Below are positions 11,814-26,040 of a stretch of DNA of 64,000 bases, piece after piece. A program made the translations under genes and the position numbers. Position 1 is the first letter of the stretch; every line of letters starts with the position of its first letter. Under the pieces are notes generated by a model. The model was not told where the DNA came from. It was given only the letters and a program-made list of their open reading frames with translations, and searched no databases. The DNA comes from Conchocele bisecta (Eukaryota; Mollusca; Bivalvia; Lucinida; Thyasiridae). The stretch is taken from contig CM055265.1 of the NCBI GenBank assembly GCA_029237695.1, positions 118,435,078 through 118,499,077 of the forward strand. Direction: 5' to 3'.

Positions 11814-12045
11814 GAAGCAGCCATTGTCGGGTATAGGCTTATAGGATAGGATACATCGCTTACAGCACGGGTAAGGCATGTACGGATGATCTCCTCGTGC
11901 GCTAATCAATGCATGTTGAATCTAATCAGACTGCGCATATGAACGCGCTGATCACGTGACTACGTATTTTATAAGCGTCGTATTGCCTCTTTTGTCAGCC
12001 TGGGACCTGTCTAACCTGGCATTTTCTTACAGCAGAGCTCTAGTT
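11814..12045. other. No gene recognised
   Basis: Short non-coding stretch between two inverted-repeat elements. Confidence 0.45.
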
Positions 12046-12428
12046 AAGCTGCGTATTTGCTTGAATATTCAATTAAAATTGCCAAAAACCCAATTAAAAT
12101 CAGAAGTAGTGAGTATCAAAAAGCAATAACAATTTTGTGGTACCTTTATCATGCTGCAGAAAACAATAAACAGACCACAAATATAGCATATTTTTATTAT
12201 TTTCCATATAAACACATCTTGGTATTTCATTAGAATTGTCTCCAAGGAGACAATTCTAATGAAATGCCAAGACATGTTTTCATTTCGAAGCAAACTATTC
12301 AATAATTGCTGTCTGTTGATGTGTAAACTGTAGTGTGATTATATTGTACTCAATTAAAATGTTGAAATACCCAATTGCTTCAGAAAGGATGGAGTGAAAC
12401 TACTGAATTACTAATTCCTTATCTGGAG
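12046..12428. mobile_element. MITE family F, copy 1
   Basis: It shares GCGTATTTGCTT, AATTGCCAAAAACCCAATT, 'AAATCAGAAGTAG' and ACCACAAATATAGCATAT with the copy at 59364-59713, and ends in the same ATTCCTTATCTGG. The centre is an inverted hairpin, GGTATTTCATTAGAATTGTC with its complement near 12222-12283. Confidence 0.85.
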
Positions 12429-12893
12429 CCGTGTTAGAGGCAGATGACATCCGTCTGTGTCTCTTTTTCGTACTTTCCACAAATGGGTAGTCGATTGTTT
12501 TTTTTTCAGAACAATGTACATTACATGCACATGCCGATTACGAAGTTGTGTTTTAAATTCCAGAACACTGATTGAATTTACAACTACATGTATTATCCAG
12601 AGTTGTTCACAGAACACACGCAACTGACAAAGCTGGTTTCAAACTTGAAATAATAAGCACGCGCTCCTGTTAAACTGCACATGGATCATGCAGCATGCTT
12701 CTATAAACATTCACTCGGCTATCGAATATGAAAGATCACATGTGCTTCGCATGACATATGTTCATGCCATGGCGAATATACCCTTTGGGACATACATATA
12801 TAGTACTTATCACAGCTTTGGCACATTTCCGGGTGTTGTTTCTGTATTAACACAGCTTGTGTGTGTATGGTATGTGCATGCGGATGTGATAAA
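12429..12893. other. No gene recognised
   Basis: Non-coding. The small open frame at 12688-12984 runs into the fold-back below and shows no domain. Confidence 0.45.
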
Positions 12894-12993
12894 TAAGTTA
12901 GATCACGTTTGTCCGTATGTACGAGCGATAATACGCTCGCTAAAGCTCGCGGATTATCTCCTCGTACATGCGGACGAACCGTGATCTAACTTA
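12894..12993. repeat. ~100 bp imperfect palindrome
   Basis: TAAGTTAGATCACG at the left matches CGTGATCTAACTTA at the right. The stem continues through TCCGTATGTACGAG / CTCGTACATGCGGA and AGCGATAATACGCTCGC / GCTCGCGGATTAT, with a few unmatched bases. Confidence 0.85.
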
Positions 12994-13261
12994 TACTAGG
13001 TATACAAAGGGGCGTCATTTGTGTCATGTTTTAAGTCGGTTATATCACTAAGACTGTCTATTATGTTAAGTAACGCGCCTCAGGTTGTCCAATATATAAC
13101 ATAATAGACATGATACACGAGTGTACGCCAGCTTCCGCGTAAACAAGGAGTAAGCGACGCGTGCGAGTCTTTTGTTCTTTGACAGGATCGAGTGAAGCAT
13201 CATTCATCAGTAGAGGAGGATTTTGTGGTTTGTTGTATTTCCGGGAAAAAAGTCATAATTT
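12994..13261. other. No gene recognised
   Basis: Non-coding. A weak inverted pair, GTCTATTATGTTA / ATAACATAATAGAC, lies near 13057-13110. Confidence 0.45.
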
Positions 13262-13790
13262 AAATTGTTGATGGATTGAATTGTACGAGCCACTTCTCTG
13301 ACCATTTATTGATAGTGTTAAGATCGTTGTTTAGAATAGTTGAAGAAAGGACGGGGTCATCGACGATAATGTAGAGACTGGTGTCGTCGGCGAAAAGATG
13401 AATGTTTTATTTAATTTCCTCAACGATATCGTTTATGAAGTTAAGAAAGAGAAGAGGAATAAGAATAGAACCTTGAGAAACACCAGCATTCAATGAGGAC
13501 CACTGCGAACTGGAATTAGAATAAACTACCCTTTGCTATCGATTAGATAAATAGGAACAGAACCATTTATGAAGAGGACCGTGAATACCAAGGAAAGACA
13601 GTTTGTGTAGAAGACCACGATGCCAGACTCTGTCGAAAGCTTTAGAGATGTCACAAAAGACTGCTCTGACCTCCTTGCAGTTATCAAGTGCCACACATAT
13701 GTTGTTGTATACATAAGTAAGTTAGATGATAGTTGAACCGCCTCTAATAAAGCCTGATTGGAAGGAAGTTAGCTTATTGTTGTCAGTGTT
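13262..13790 (-). pseudogene. Decayed non-LTR retrotransposon reverse transcriptase fragment
   Basis: Reading the minus strand from 13790 down, conceptual translation shows the order of reverse transcriptase motifs expected for a non-LTR retrotransposon. A finger-domain 'SFQSGFIRGGST' is followed by a palm motif 'CDISKAFDRVWHRGLL', then 'GVSQGSIL' (motif B) and 'FADDTSLYI' with the catalytic Asp pair (motif C), then 'INKWSEKWLVQFN'. Several stop codons and frame changes interrupt it, so it is dead. No endonuclease domain or 3' tail is seen. The fragment directly abuts the start of the 59 bp satellite. Family placement (CR1/Jockey-like) is inference from motif spacing. Confidence 0.8.
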
Positions 13791-16700
13791 ATCTCATAGT
13801 ACGGACCGAACTGGTCAAACATACCATACTACCCATTTCCCCAATCACAGTTACATAGTAGGTACCGAACTTGTAACAAATACCTTGCCACCCATTTCTC
13901 CTGTCACAGTCACATAGTAGGGACCGGACTGGTCACAAATACCATACTACCCACTTCTCCTGTCACAGTCACATAGTAGGGACCAGACTCGACACAAATA
14001 CCATAGTACCCATTTCTCCTGTTACAGTCACATAGTAGGGACCAGACTGACCACAAATACCATACTACCCATTTCTCATGTCACAGTCACGTAGTAGGGA
14101 CCGGACTGGTCACAAATACCATACTACCCACTTCTCCTGTCACAGTCACATAGTAGGGACCGGACTGGTCACAAAATACCATAGTACCCATTTCTCCTGT
14201 CACAGTCACATAGTAGGGACCAGACTGACCACAAATACCATATTACCCATTTCTCCTGTCAAAATCACGTAGTAGGGACCGGACTGGTCACAAATACCAC
14301 AGTACCCATTTCTCCTGTCACAGTCACATAGTAAGAACCAGACTGGACACAAATACCATACTACCCATTTCTCATTTCACATTCATATAGCAGGGACCGG
14401 ACTGGTCACAAATACCATAATGTCCATTTATCTTGTGACATTCATATAGTAGGAACCAGACTGGTCAAAAATACCATGCTACTCATTTCTCCTGTCACAA
14501 TTTCGTAGTAGGGACCGGACTGGTCACAAATACCATAGTACCCATTTCTCCTGTCACATTCACAAAGTAGGAACCAGACTGGTCACAAATACCATAGTAG
14601 CCATTTCTCCTGTCACATTCATATAATATGGACCGGACTGTACACAAATACCATATTACACATTCTTCCTGTCACTTCACATAGTAGTGACCGGACTGGT
14701 CACAAATATCATACTACCCATTTATCCTGTCACAGTCACATAGTAGGGACCGGACAGGTCACAAATACCATAGTACCCATTTCTCCTGTCACAGTCACAA
14801 AGTAGGAACCAGACTGGTCACAAATACCATAGTAGCCATTTCTCCTGTCACATTCATATTATAGGGACCGGACTGTACATAAATACCATTTTACACATTC
14901 TTTCTGTCACTTCTCATAGTAGGTGCCAGACTGGTCACAAATACCATAGTACCCATTTCTCCTGTCACAGTCACATAGTAATGACCAGACTGGTCACAAA
15001 TACCATACTACCCATTTCTCCTGTCACTACACAGAGTAGGGACCAGACTGGTCACAAATACCATAGTACCCATTTCTTCTATCACAGTCACATAGTAGGG
15101 ACCGGACTGGTCACAAATACCATAGTACCAATTTCTCCTGTCTCAGTCACATAGTAATGACCAGACTGGTCACAAATACCATACTACCCATTTCTCCTAT
15201 CACATTCATATAATAGGGACCGGACAGTACACAAATACCATATATTACACATTCTTCCTGTCACTTCACATAGTAGGTGCCAGACTGGTCACAAATACCA
15301 TAGTACCAATTTCTCCTGTCTCAGTCACATAGTAATGACCGGACTGGTCACAAATACCATAGTACCCATTTCTCCTGTCACAGTCACATAGTAGGGACCG
15401 GACTGGTCACAAATACCACAGTACCCATTTCTCCTGTCACAGTCACATAGTAATGACCGGACTGGTCACAAATACCATACTACCCACTTCTCCTGTCACA
15501 GTCACATAGTAGGGACCGGACTGGTCACAAAATACCATAGCACCCATTTGTCCTGTCACAGTCACATAGTAGGGACCAGACTGACCACAAATACCATATT
15601 ACCCATTTCTCCTGTCACAGTCACGTAGTAGGGACCGGACTGGTCACAAATACCACAGTAACCATTTCTCCTGTCACAGTCACATAGCAGGAACCAGACT
15701 GGTCACAAATACCTTGCTACCCATTTATCCTGTCACCGTCACATAGTAGGAACCAGACTGGACACAAATACCATACTACCCATTTCTCCTGTCACATGCA
15801 TATAGTAGGGACCGGACTGGTCACAAATACCATAATACCCATTTCTCTTGTCACATTCATATAGTAGGAACCAGACTGGTCACAAATACCATGCTACTCA
15901 TTTCTCCTGTCACAATTTCGTAGTAGGGACCGGACTGGTCACAAATACCATAGTACCCATTTCTCCTGTCACAGTCACAAAGTAGGAACCAGACTGGTCA
16001 CAAATACCACAGTATCCATTTCTCCTGTCACATTCATATAATACGGACCGGATTGTACACAAATACCATATTACACATTCTTCCAGTCACTTCACATAGT
16101 AGTGACCAGACTGGTAACAAATATCATACTACCCATTTATCCTGTCACAGTCACATAGTAGGGACCGGACTGGTCACAAATACGATAGTACCCATTTCTC
16201 CTGTCACAGTCACATAGTAATGACCAGACTGGTCATAAATACCATAGTATCCATTTCTCCTGTCACAGTCACATAGTAATGACCAGATTGGTCACAAATA
16301 CCATAGTACCAATTTCTCCTGTCACAGTCACAAAGTAGGAACCAGACTGGTCACAAATACCACAGTACCCATTTCTCCTGTCACATTCATATAATACGGA
16401 CCGGATTGTACACAAATACCATATTACACATTCTTCCTATCACTTCACATAGTAGTGACCAGACTGGTAACAAATATCATACTACCCATTTATCCTGTCA
16501 CAGTCACGTAGTAGGGACCGGACTGGTCACAAATACGATAGTACCCATTTCTCCTGTCACAGTCACATAGTAATGACCAGACTGGTCATAAATACCATAG
16601 TATCCATTTCTCCTGTCACAGTCACATAGTAATGACCAGACTGGTCACAAATACCATAGTACCAATTTCTCCTGTCACTATACATAGTAGGGACGAGACT

Positions 16701-18529
16701 GGTCACAAATACCATAGTACCTATTTCTTCTATCACTGTCACATAGTAGGGACCGGACTGGTCACAAATACCATAGTACCAATTTCTCCTGTCTCAGTCA
16801 CATAGTAATGACCAGACTGGTCACAAATACCATACTACCCATTTCTCCTGTCACTACACATAGCAGGGACGCGACTGGTCACAAATACCATAGTACCCAT
16901 TTCTTCTATCACAGTCACATAGTAGGGAACGGACAGGTCACAAATACCATAAAACCCATTTCTCTTGTCACCGTCACGTAGTAGGGACCGGACAGGTCAC
17001 AAATACCATAGTACCCATTTCTCCTGTCACAGTCACATTGTAATGACCAGACTGGTCACAAATACCATACCACCCATGTCACCTGTCTCAGTCACATAGT
17101 AGGGACCGAACTGTTCACCAATACCATACTACCCATTTCTCCGGCCACAGTCACATAGTAATGACCAGACTGGTCACAAATACCATACAGCCCATTTCTC
17201 CTGTCTCAGTCACAGAGTAGGGACCGAACTGTTCACAAATACCATACTACCCATTTCTCCTGTCACAGTCACAAAGTAGGAACCAGACTGGTCACAAATA
17301 CCACAGTACCCATTTCTCCTGTCACATTCATATAATACGGACCGGATTGTATACAAATACCATATTACACATTCTTCCTATCACTTCACATAGTAGTGAC
17401 CAGACTGGTCACAAATACCATAGTACCAATTTCTCCTGTCTCAGTCACATAGTAATGACCAGACTGGTCACAAATACCATACTACCCATTTCTCCTGTCA
17501 CTACACATAGCAGGGACGAGACTGGTCACAAATACCATAGTACCCATTTCTTCTATCACAGTCACAGAGTAGGGACCGGACAGGTCCCAAATACCATAAA
17601 ACCCATTTCTCTTGTCACCGTCACGTAGTAGGGACCGGACAGGTCACAAATACCATAGTACCCATTTCTCATGTCACAGTCACATTGTAATGACCAGACT
17701 GGTCATAAATACCATACCACCCATGTCACCTGTCTCAGTCACATAGTAGGGACCGAACTGTTCACCAATACCATACTACCCATTTCTCCTGTCACAGTCA
17801 CATAGTAATGACCAGACTGGTCACAAATACCATACCGCCCATTTCTCCTGTCTCAGTCACAGAGTAGGGACCGAACTGTTCACAAATACCATACTACCCA
17901 TTTCTCCTGTCACAGTCACAAAGTAGGAACCAGACTGGTCACAAATACCACAGTACCCATTTCTCCTGTCACATTCATATAATACGGACCGGATTGTATA
18001 CAAATACCATATTACACATTCTTCCTATCACTTTACATAGTAGTGACCAGACTGGTAACAAATATCATACTACCCATTTATCCTGTCACAGTCACGTAGT
18101 AGGGACCGGACTGGTCACAAATACGATAGTACCCATTACTCCTGTCACAGTCACATAGTAATGACCAGACTGGTCATAAATACCATAGTATCCATTTCTC
18201 CTGTCACAGTCACATAGTAATGACCAGACTGGTCACAAATACCATACCGCCCATTTCTACTGTCTCAGTCACAGAGTAGGGACCGAACTGTTCACAAATA
18301 CCATACTACTCATTTCTCCTGTCACAGTCACAAAGTAGGAAAAAGACTGGTCACAAATACCACAGTATCCATTTCTCCTGTCACATTCATATAATACGGA
18401 CCGGATTGTACACAAATACCATATTACACATTCTTCCTGTCATTTCACATAGTAGTGACCAGACTGGTAACAAATATCATACTACCCATTTCTTCTATCA
18501 CAGTCACGTAGTAGGGACCGGACTGTCAC

Positions 18530-20150
18530 AAATACCATAATACAATTTCTCCTGTCTCATCACATTTAGTATGCAGACTGGTCATAAATACAGAGATCCC
18601 ATTTCTCCTGTCACAGTCACATAGTAATGACCAGACTGGTCACCCCAAATACCATAGTACCAATTTCTCCTGTCACAGTCCACAAAGTAGAACCAGACTG
18701 GTCACAAATACCAACAGTACCCTATTTCGACCTGTCACCAGCATATACGGACCGGATTGAACATCACATATACATACTACATTCTCCTATCACCTTCTTC
18801 ACATAGAGTAGTGACCAGACTGGTAACAAATATCATACTACCCTATCGTATCCTGTCACAGTCACGTAGTAGGACCAGGACTGGTCACAAATACGATATA
18901 CCCATTTCTCCGTCACAGTCACAATAAGTTTTGGGACCGGGACTGGTCCAAATACCCATTATACCCAATTTCTCCTGTCACAGTCAATAGTAATGACCAG
19001 ACTGGTCATAAATACCATAGTTTTATATTTCTCCTGTCACAGTCCCTTAGGCCCGATTTCTGGTACACAAACCTACCTTATTACAAATTCTTTTCCTGTT
19101 CCACATACGTACGGAAAAAAGATGGGTCACAAATAACCATGTTCCATGTCCTATCACACATAAATAGGGACGGGGATTGTCACCAAATACCATTAGCACA
19201 TTTCTTACCTGGTCTAGTCACTAGTAATGACAGATCTGGTAACAAATAACCAATACTACCCATTTCTTCCTATCACTACACCTAGTAGGGACCGGGACTG
19301 GGTCAACAAAATCATAAGGTACCATTTTCTTCTATCACAGGTCACATAGTAAGGGACCGGACAGGTCACAAATACATACCCATTTTCTCCTTGTCACGTC
19401 ACATTAGTATCCCAGGACGGTCACAATTAACATACTACCCATTTCTCCTGTCACAGTCACAAATAGGTATGACCAGACTGGTCACAAATACCAATTACCA
19501 ACCATTGGTTCACCTGGTTCATTCACATAGTATGGACCGATGGTTCTATACCATATACCCATTTCTCCTGTCACTGTCACATAGGGTCCGATGGACAGAT
19601 GTCATACTAGGTACCAATTTCTCCTGTCACATATATGTGCGAGAGCTGTCATATACATGTACCAATTCTTCTATCACTGACATAGTGGGACCGGACTGGT
19701 ACAATACCAGTACCAATTTCTCCTGTCAGTCACATAGTAATGACAAGATGGTCACAAATACCATACTCCATCTCCTGTCACTACACAGCAGGGACGAGGA
19801 TGGTACAAATACCATAGTCCCATTCTTCTATCACAGTCATGTAGGGACCGACAGGTCACAAAATCCAAAAACCCATTTCTCTTGTCAACGTCAGTAGAGG
19901 GGCCGGAAGGTCACAAATACCTATACCCATTTTCTGTCACAGTCATTTAGTAATGACCAGCTGGTCACAAATACCATACCACCTGTACCTGTCATTACAT
20001 AGTAGGGACCGAACTGTTCACCAATCCATACTACCCATCCTGTCACAGTCACATAGTAATGACCAGACTGGTCACAAATACCATACCGCCCATTTCTCCT
20101 GTATCAGTCGAAGTTACAAAATACTACAATTTCTCCTGTCACAGTCACAT
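18530..20150. other. Indel-rich patch inside the satellite (likely low sequence quality)
   Basis: Units here carry multiple single-base insertions and deletions each (for example 'GGGACCGGGACTGGTCC'), unlike units before 18500 and after 20200, which are mostly substitution variants. The 168 aa and 144 aa open frames across 19391-20387 result from this scrambling. Confidence 0.6.
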
Positions 20151-20659
20151 ACTAATGACCAGACTGGTCAAAAATACCATACTACCCAATTATCATGTCA
20201 CAGTCACATAGAAGGGACCAAACTGATCACAAATACCATACTACCCATTTCACCTATCACTACACATAGTAGGGATCAGACTGGTCACAAATACCATAGT
20301 ACCCATGTATTCTATCACAGTCACATAGTAGGGACCAGACTGATCACAAATACCATACTACCCATTTCTCCTGTTACAGTCACATAGTAGGGACCGGACT
20401 GGTCACAAATACCATACTACCCATTTCAGCTGTCACTGCACATAGTAGGGACCAGACTGGTCACAAATACCATAGTATAGTACCCATTAATTCTATCACA
20501 GTCACATAGTAGGGACCAGACTGATGAGAAATACCATAGTACCCATTTATACTATCACAGTCACATAGTAGGAACCAGACTGGTCACAAATACCTTACTA
20601 CCCATTTCGCCTGTCACTACACATAGTAGGGACCAGACTGGTCACAAATACCATAGTAA

Positions 20660-21430
20660 CCCAATTCTCCTGTCAGTCACATAGTATGGACCAGACAGTC
20701 CTCAAATACCATAGTAACCCATTTCTTCTATCACAAGTCACAGTAGGGACCGGACTGGTCAAAAATACCATTACTACCCATTTTCACTGTCTGCACATAG
20801 TAAGGGACCAGACTGTCAAATACCATAGTATAGTACCCATTAATTCTATCACAGTCCACATAGTAGGGACCAACTGATAGAGAAATACATAGTACCATTT
20901 AAATACCTTACACCCATTTGGGCGGTGTTTTCCAATACACATAGTAGGGACAGACTGAAACACAAAATACCATGTTCATTCTCCTTTTCTCAGTCACATA
21001 GTAGGGAACCAGACTGGTTCAAATCCATAGTACACCATTTCTTCTGTTCACAGTCACCATAGTAGGGACCCGGGAGCTGGTTTCACAAATACCATATACC
21101 CATTTCAGGCTGTCACTGCACATAGTAGGGACCAGACTGGTCACAAATACCATAGTAGTACCCATTTAATTATATCACAGTCACATAGTAGGGACAGACT
21201 GTGAGAAATACCATAGTATCACAAATACCTATCACAGTCACATAGGTAGGAACCAGACTGGTCACCAAATACCTTATTACATTTCGCCTTGTCATTACAA
21301 CATAGTAGGGACCAGACCTGGTCACAAATACCATGGTACCCCACTCGTTCTCAGTCAACCAAAGTAGGGAACCCCGACTATCACAAAATACCCATTTTCT
21401 ACACCATTTTATTCTATCACAGTCAATAGT

Positions 21431-21462
<32 letters not shown>

Positions 21463-21540
21463 AAGACTGACACAAATACCATACTACCCATTTCTCCTGT
21501 TACAGTAAAAACTAGTAGGGAACCGGACTCTCCACAAAAC
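20660..21540. other. Second indel-rich patch with a 30 bp G homopolymer
   Basis: Again dense single-base indels, and an uninterrupted G run from 21432 to 21461 inside a satellite unit. The proline-rich minus-strand frame at 21170-21475 is a translation of that G run. Confidence 0.65.
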
Positions 21541-21779
21541 TATCTCACCCCATTTCTCTGTCACAGTCACATAGTAGGGACCGGACTGGTCACAAATACG
21601 ATACTACCCATTTCTCCTGTTACAGTCACATAGTAGGGACCGGACTGGTCACAAATACGATACTACCCATTTCACCTGTCACTACACATAGTAGGGACCA
21701 GACTGGTCACAAATACGATACTACCCATTTCTTCTATCACAGTCACATAGTAGTGACCGGAACGGTCACAAATACCATA

Positions 21780-22310
21780 TTACCCATTTATCCCATCTCA
21801 GTCACATAGTAGTGACCGGACTGGTCACAAATACCATACTACCCATTTATCCCATCTCAGTCACATAGTAGTGACAGGACTGGTCACAAATACCATACTA
21901 CCCATTTATCCCATCTCAGTCACATAGTAGTGACCGGACTGATCACAAATACAATACTACCCATTTATCCCATCTCAGTCACATAGTAGTGACCGGACTG
22001 GTCACAAATACCATACTACCCATTTATCCCATCTCAGTCACAGAGTAGTGACCGGACTGGTCACAAATACCATACTACCCATTTATCCCATCTCAGTCAC
22101 ATAGTAGTGACCGGACTGGTCACAAATACCATATTACCCATTTATCCCATCTCCGTCACATAGTAGTGACCGGACTGATCACAAATACAATACTACCCAT
22201 TTATCCCATCTCAGTCACATAGTAGTGACCGGACTGGTCACAAATACCATACTACCCATTTATCCCATCTCAGTCACATAGTAGTGACCGGACTGGTCAC
22301 AAATACGATA
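21780..22310. repeat. Homogenised block of one satellite variant
   Basis: About nine successive 59 bp units share the variant 'CCCATTTATCCCATCTCAG' and 'TAGTAGTGACCGGACTGG' and differ at only one or two positions, indicating recent local amplification. Confidence 0.85.
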
Positions 22311-22823
22311 CTACCCATGTTTCCTGTCACTACACATAGTAGTGACCAGACTGGTCACAAATACGATACTACCCATTTCTTCTATCACAGTCACATAGTA
22401 GGGACCAGTCTGGTCACAAATACCATAGTACCCATTTCTTCTATCACAGACACATAGTAGGGACCAGTCTGGTCACAAATACCATAGTACCCATTTCTTC
22501 TATCACAGTCACATAGCAGGGGCCAGTTTGGTCACAAATACCATAGTACTCATTTCTTCTATCACAGTCACATACATGTAGTAGGGACCAGTCTGGTCAC
22601 AAATACCATAGTACCTATTTCTTCTATCAGTGTCACATAGTAGGGACCAGTCTGGTCACAAATACCATAGTACCCATTTCTTCTATCACAGGCACATAGT
22701 AGGGACCGGACAGGTCACAAATACCATACTACCCATTTCTCCCGTCTCAGTCACATAGTAGGGACCGGACTGGTCACAAATACCATACTACCAATTTCTC
22801 CTGTCACAGTCACATAGTAGGGA

Positions 22824-24720
22824 CCAGACAAATACAATAGTACACATTTCTCCTGTCACTACACATAGTAGTGACCAGACTGGTCACAAATACCATAGTA
22901 CCCATTTCTTCAGTCACAGTTACATAGTAGGGACCGGACTAGTCACAAATACCATACTACACATTTCTCATTTCACAGTCACATAGTAGGGACCAGACTG
23001 GTCACAAATACCATGGTACCCATTCATCCTGTCACAGTCACATAATAGGGGCCAGACTGGCCACACATACCATACTACCAATTTTTCCTGTCACAATCAC
23101 ATAGTAGGGACCAGACTGGTCACAAATACCATGCTACCCATTTCTCCTGCCACAGTCACATAGTAGGGACCGGACTGGTCACAAATACCATACTACCCAT
23201 TTCTCATGTCACTACACATAGTAGGGACCAGTCTGGTCACAAATACCATAGTACCCATTTATCCTATCACAGTCACATAGTAGGAACCAGACTGGTCACA
23301 AATACCTTACTACCCATTTCTCTTGTCACTTTCACATAGTAGGGACCGGACTGGTCACAAATACCATAGTACCCATTTTTCCTGTCACAGTCACGTAGTA
23401 GGGACCGGACTGGTCACAAATACCATACTACCCATTTCTCATGTCTCAGTCACGTAGTAGGGACCGGACTGGTCACAAATACCATAGTACCCAATTCTCC
23501 TGTCACAGTCACATAGTAGGGACCGGACTGGTCACAAAACCATACTACCCATTTCTCTTGTCACAGTCACATAGTAGGGACCAGTCTGGTCACAAATACC
23601 ATAGTACCCATTTCTTCTATCACAGTCACATAGTAGGGACCAGTTTGGTCACAAATACCATAGTACTCATTTCTTCTATCACAGTCACATAGTAGGGACC
23701 AGTCTGGTCACAAATACCATAGTACCAATTTCTTCTATCAGTGTCACATAGTAGGTACCAGTCTGGTCACAAATACCATAGTACCCATTTCTTCTATCAC
23801 AGTCACATAGTAGGGACCGGACAGGTCACAAATACCATACTACCTATTTCTCCCGTCTCAGTCACATAGTAGGGACCGGACTGGTCACAAATACCAAACT
23901 ACCCAATTCTCCTGTCACAGTCACGTAGAAGGGACCGGACTGGTCACAAATACCATACTACCCATTTATCCTGTCACAGTCACATAGTAGGGAACGGACT
24001 GGTCACAAATACCATACTACCCATTTCTCCTGTCACAGTCACATAGTAGGGACCAGACAAATACCATATTACACATTTCTCCTGTCACTACACATAGTAG
24101 TGACCAGACTGGTCACAAATACCAGAGTACCCATTTCTTCAGTCACAGTCACATAGTAGGGACCGGACTAGTCACAAATTCCATACTACACATTTATAAT
24201 TTCACAGTCACATAGTAGGGACCAGACAGGTCACAAATACCATGGTACCCATTCATCCTGTCACAGTCACATAATAGGGGCCAGACTGGCCACACATACC
24301 ATACTACCAATTTTTCCTTTCACAATCACATAGTAGGGACCAGACTGGTCACAAATACCATGCTACCCATTTCTCCTGTCACAGTCACATAGTAGGGACC
24401 GGACTGGTCACAAATACCATACTACCCATTTCTCATGTCACTACACATAGTAGGGACCAGTCTGGTCACAAATACCATAGTACCCATTTATCCTATCACA
24501 GTCACATAGTAGGAACCAGACTGGTCACAAATACCTTACTACCCATTTCTCTTGTCACTTTCACATAGTAGGGACCGGACTGGTCACAAATACCATAGTA
24601 CCCATTTTTCCTGTCACAGTCACGTAGTAGGGACCGGACTGGTCACAAATACCATACTACCCATTTCTCATGTCTCAGTCACGTAGTAGGGACCGGACTG
24701 GTCACAAATACCATTCTACC
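22824..24720. repeat. ~1.23 kb higher-order duplication within the satellite
   Basis: The deleted unit 'GGGACCAGACAAATAC' followed by the same series of diagnostic variants occurs near 22824 and again near 24053, 1229 bp apart. The matching series (for example the 'GGCCAGACTGGCCACACATA' unit) continues for about 0.6-0.7 kb in both copies. Confidence 0.8.
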
Positions 24721-26040
24721 CATTTCTCATGTCTCAGTCACGTAGTAGGGACCGGACTGGTCACAAATACCACAGTACCCATTTCTCCTGTCACAGTCAC
24801 ATAGTAGGGACCGGACTGGTCACAAAAAAACATACTACCCATTTCTCTTGTCACACTCACATAGTAGGGACCAGACTGATCGCAAATACCATAGTACCCA
24901 TTTCTCCTGTCCCTACACATAGTAGGGACCTGACTGGTCACAAATACCATACTTCCCATTTCTCCTGTCACTACACACAGTAGGGACCGGACTGGTCACA
25001 AATACCATAGTACAAATTGCTCATGTCACAGTCACATAGTAGGGAGCAGACTGGTCACAAATACCATAGTACACATTTCTCATGTCACAGTCACATAGTA
25101 GGGACCAGACTGGTCACAATACCATGGTACCCATTCATCCTGTCACAGTCACATAGTAGGGGCCAGACTGGTCACACATACCATACTACCAATTTCTCCT
25201 GTCACAATCACATAGTAGGGACCGAACTCGTCACGAATACCATATTGCACATTTCTCCTGTGACAGTCACATTGTAGGGACCAGACTGACCACAAATACC
25301 ATACTACCCATTTCTCCTGTCACATTCATATAGTACATGTAGGAGCCAGACTGGTCACAAATATCATAGTACCCATTTATCATGTCACAGTTACATAGTA
25401 CATGTAGGAGCAAGACTGGTCACAAATACCATAGTACCCATCTCTCCTGTCACAGTCACATAGTAGGGGCCAGACAGGCCACATATACCAGAGTTAACAT
25501 TTATCCTGTCACAGTCACATATTAGGGGCCAGACAGGCCACAAATACCATACTACCCATTTCTCCTGTCACAGTCACAAAGTAGGGACCAGACTGGTCAC
25601 AAATACCATACTACCCATTTCTCCTGTCACAGTCACATAGTAGGTGCCAGACTGGTCACAAATACCATACTACCAATTTCTCCCGTCACAGTCACATAGT
25701 AGGGACCGAACTGGTTACAAATACCATAGTACCCATTTCTCCTGTCACAGTCACATAGTAGGGACCAGACTGGTGACACATACCATACTACCCATTTCTC
25801 TTGTCACCGTCACATAGTATGGACCAGATTGGTCACAAATACCATACTACCCATTTCTCCTGTCACCGTCACATAGTAGGGACCAGATTGGTCACAAATA
25901 TCATACTACCCATTGCTCTTGTCACAGTCACATAGCAGGGACCAGACTGGTCACAAATACCATACTGTCCATTTCTCCTGTCATGGTAGGGACCAGACTG
26001 GTCACAAATACCATACTACCCATTTCTCCTGTCACTACAC

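Larger units (their letters stand above)
13793..26040. repeat. ~12.2 kb satellite with 59 bp unit
   Basis: About two hundred tandem copies of a 59 bp unit, typically CATTTCTCCTGTCACAGTCA, then CATAGTAGGGACCGGACTGG, then TCACAAATACCATAGTACC. Variants include single-tract deletions and the family of units with ATTCATATAATACGGACCGG. Because 59 is not a multiple of 3, the many small open frames here drift between frames and are not genes. It is continuous with the diverged array beginning at 26041. Confidence 0.97.

Noticed and set aside
19391..20387. 168 and 144 aa frames
   Set aside because: They are produced by indels in a noisy stretch of the 59 bp satellite.
21170..21475. Minus-strand protein with a polyproline tract
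   Set aside because: The tract is the translation of a 30 bp G run within the satellite.
13793..26040. CRISPR-like array of regularly spaced repeats
   Set aside because: The whole 59 bp unit is repeated with no unique spacers, and the context is eukaryotic; it is a satellite.
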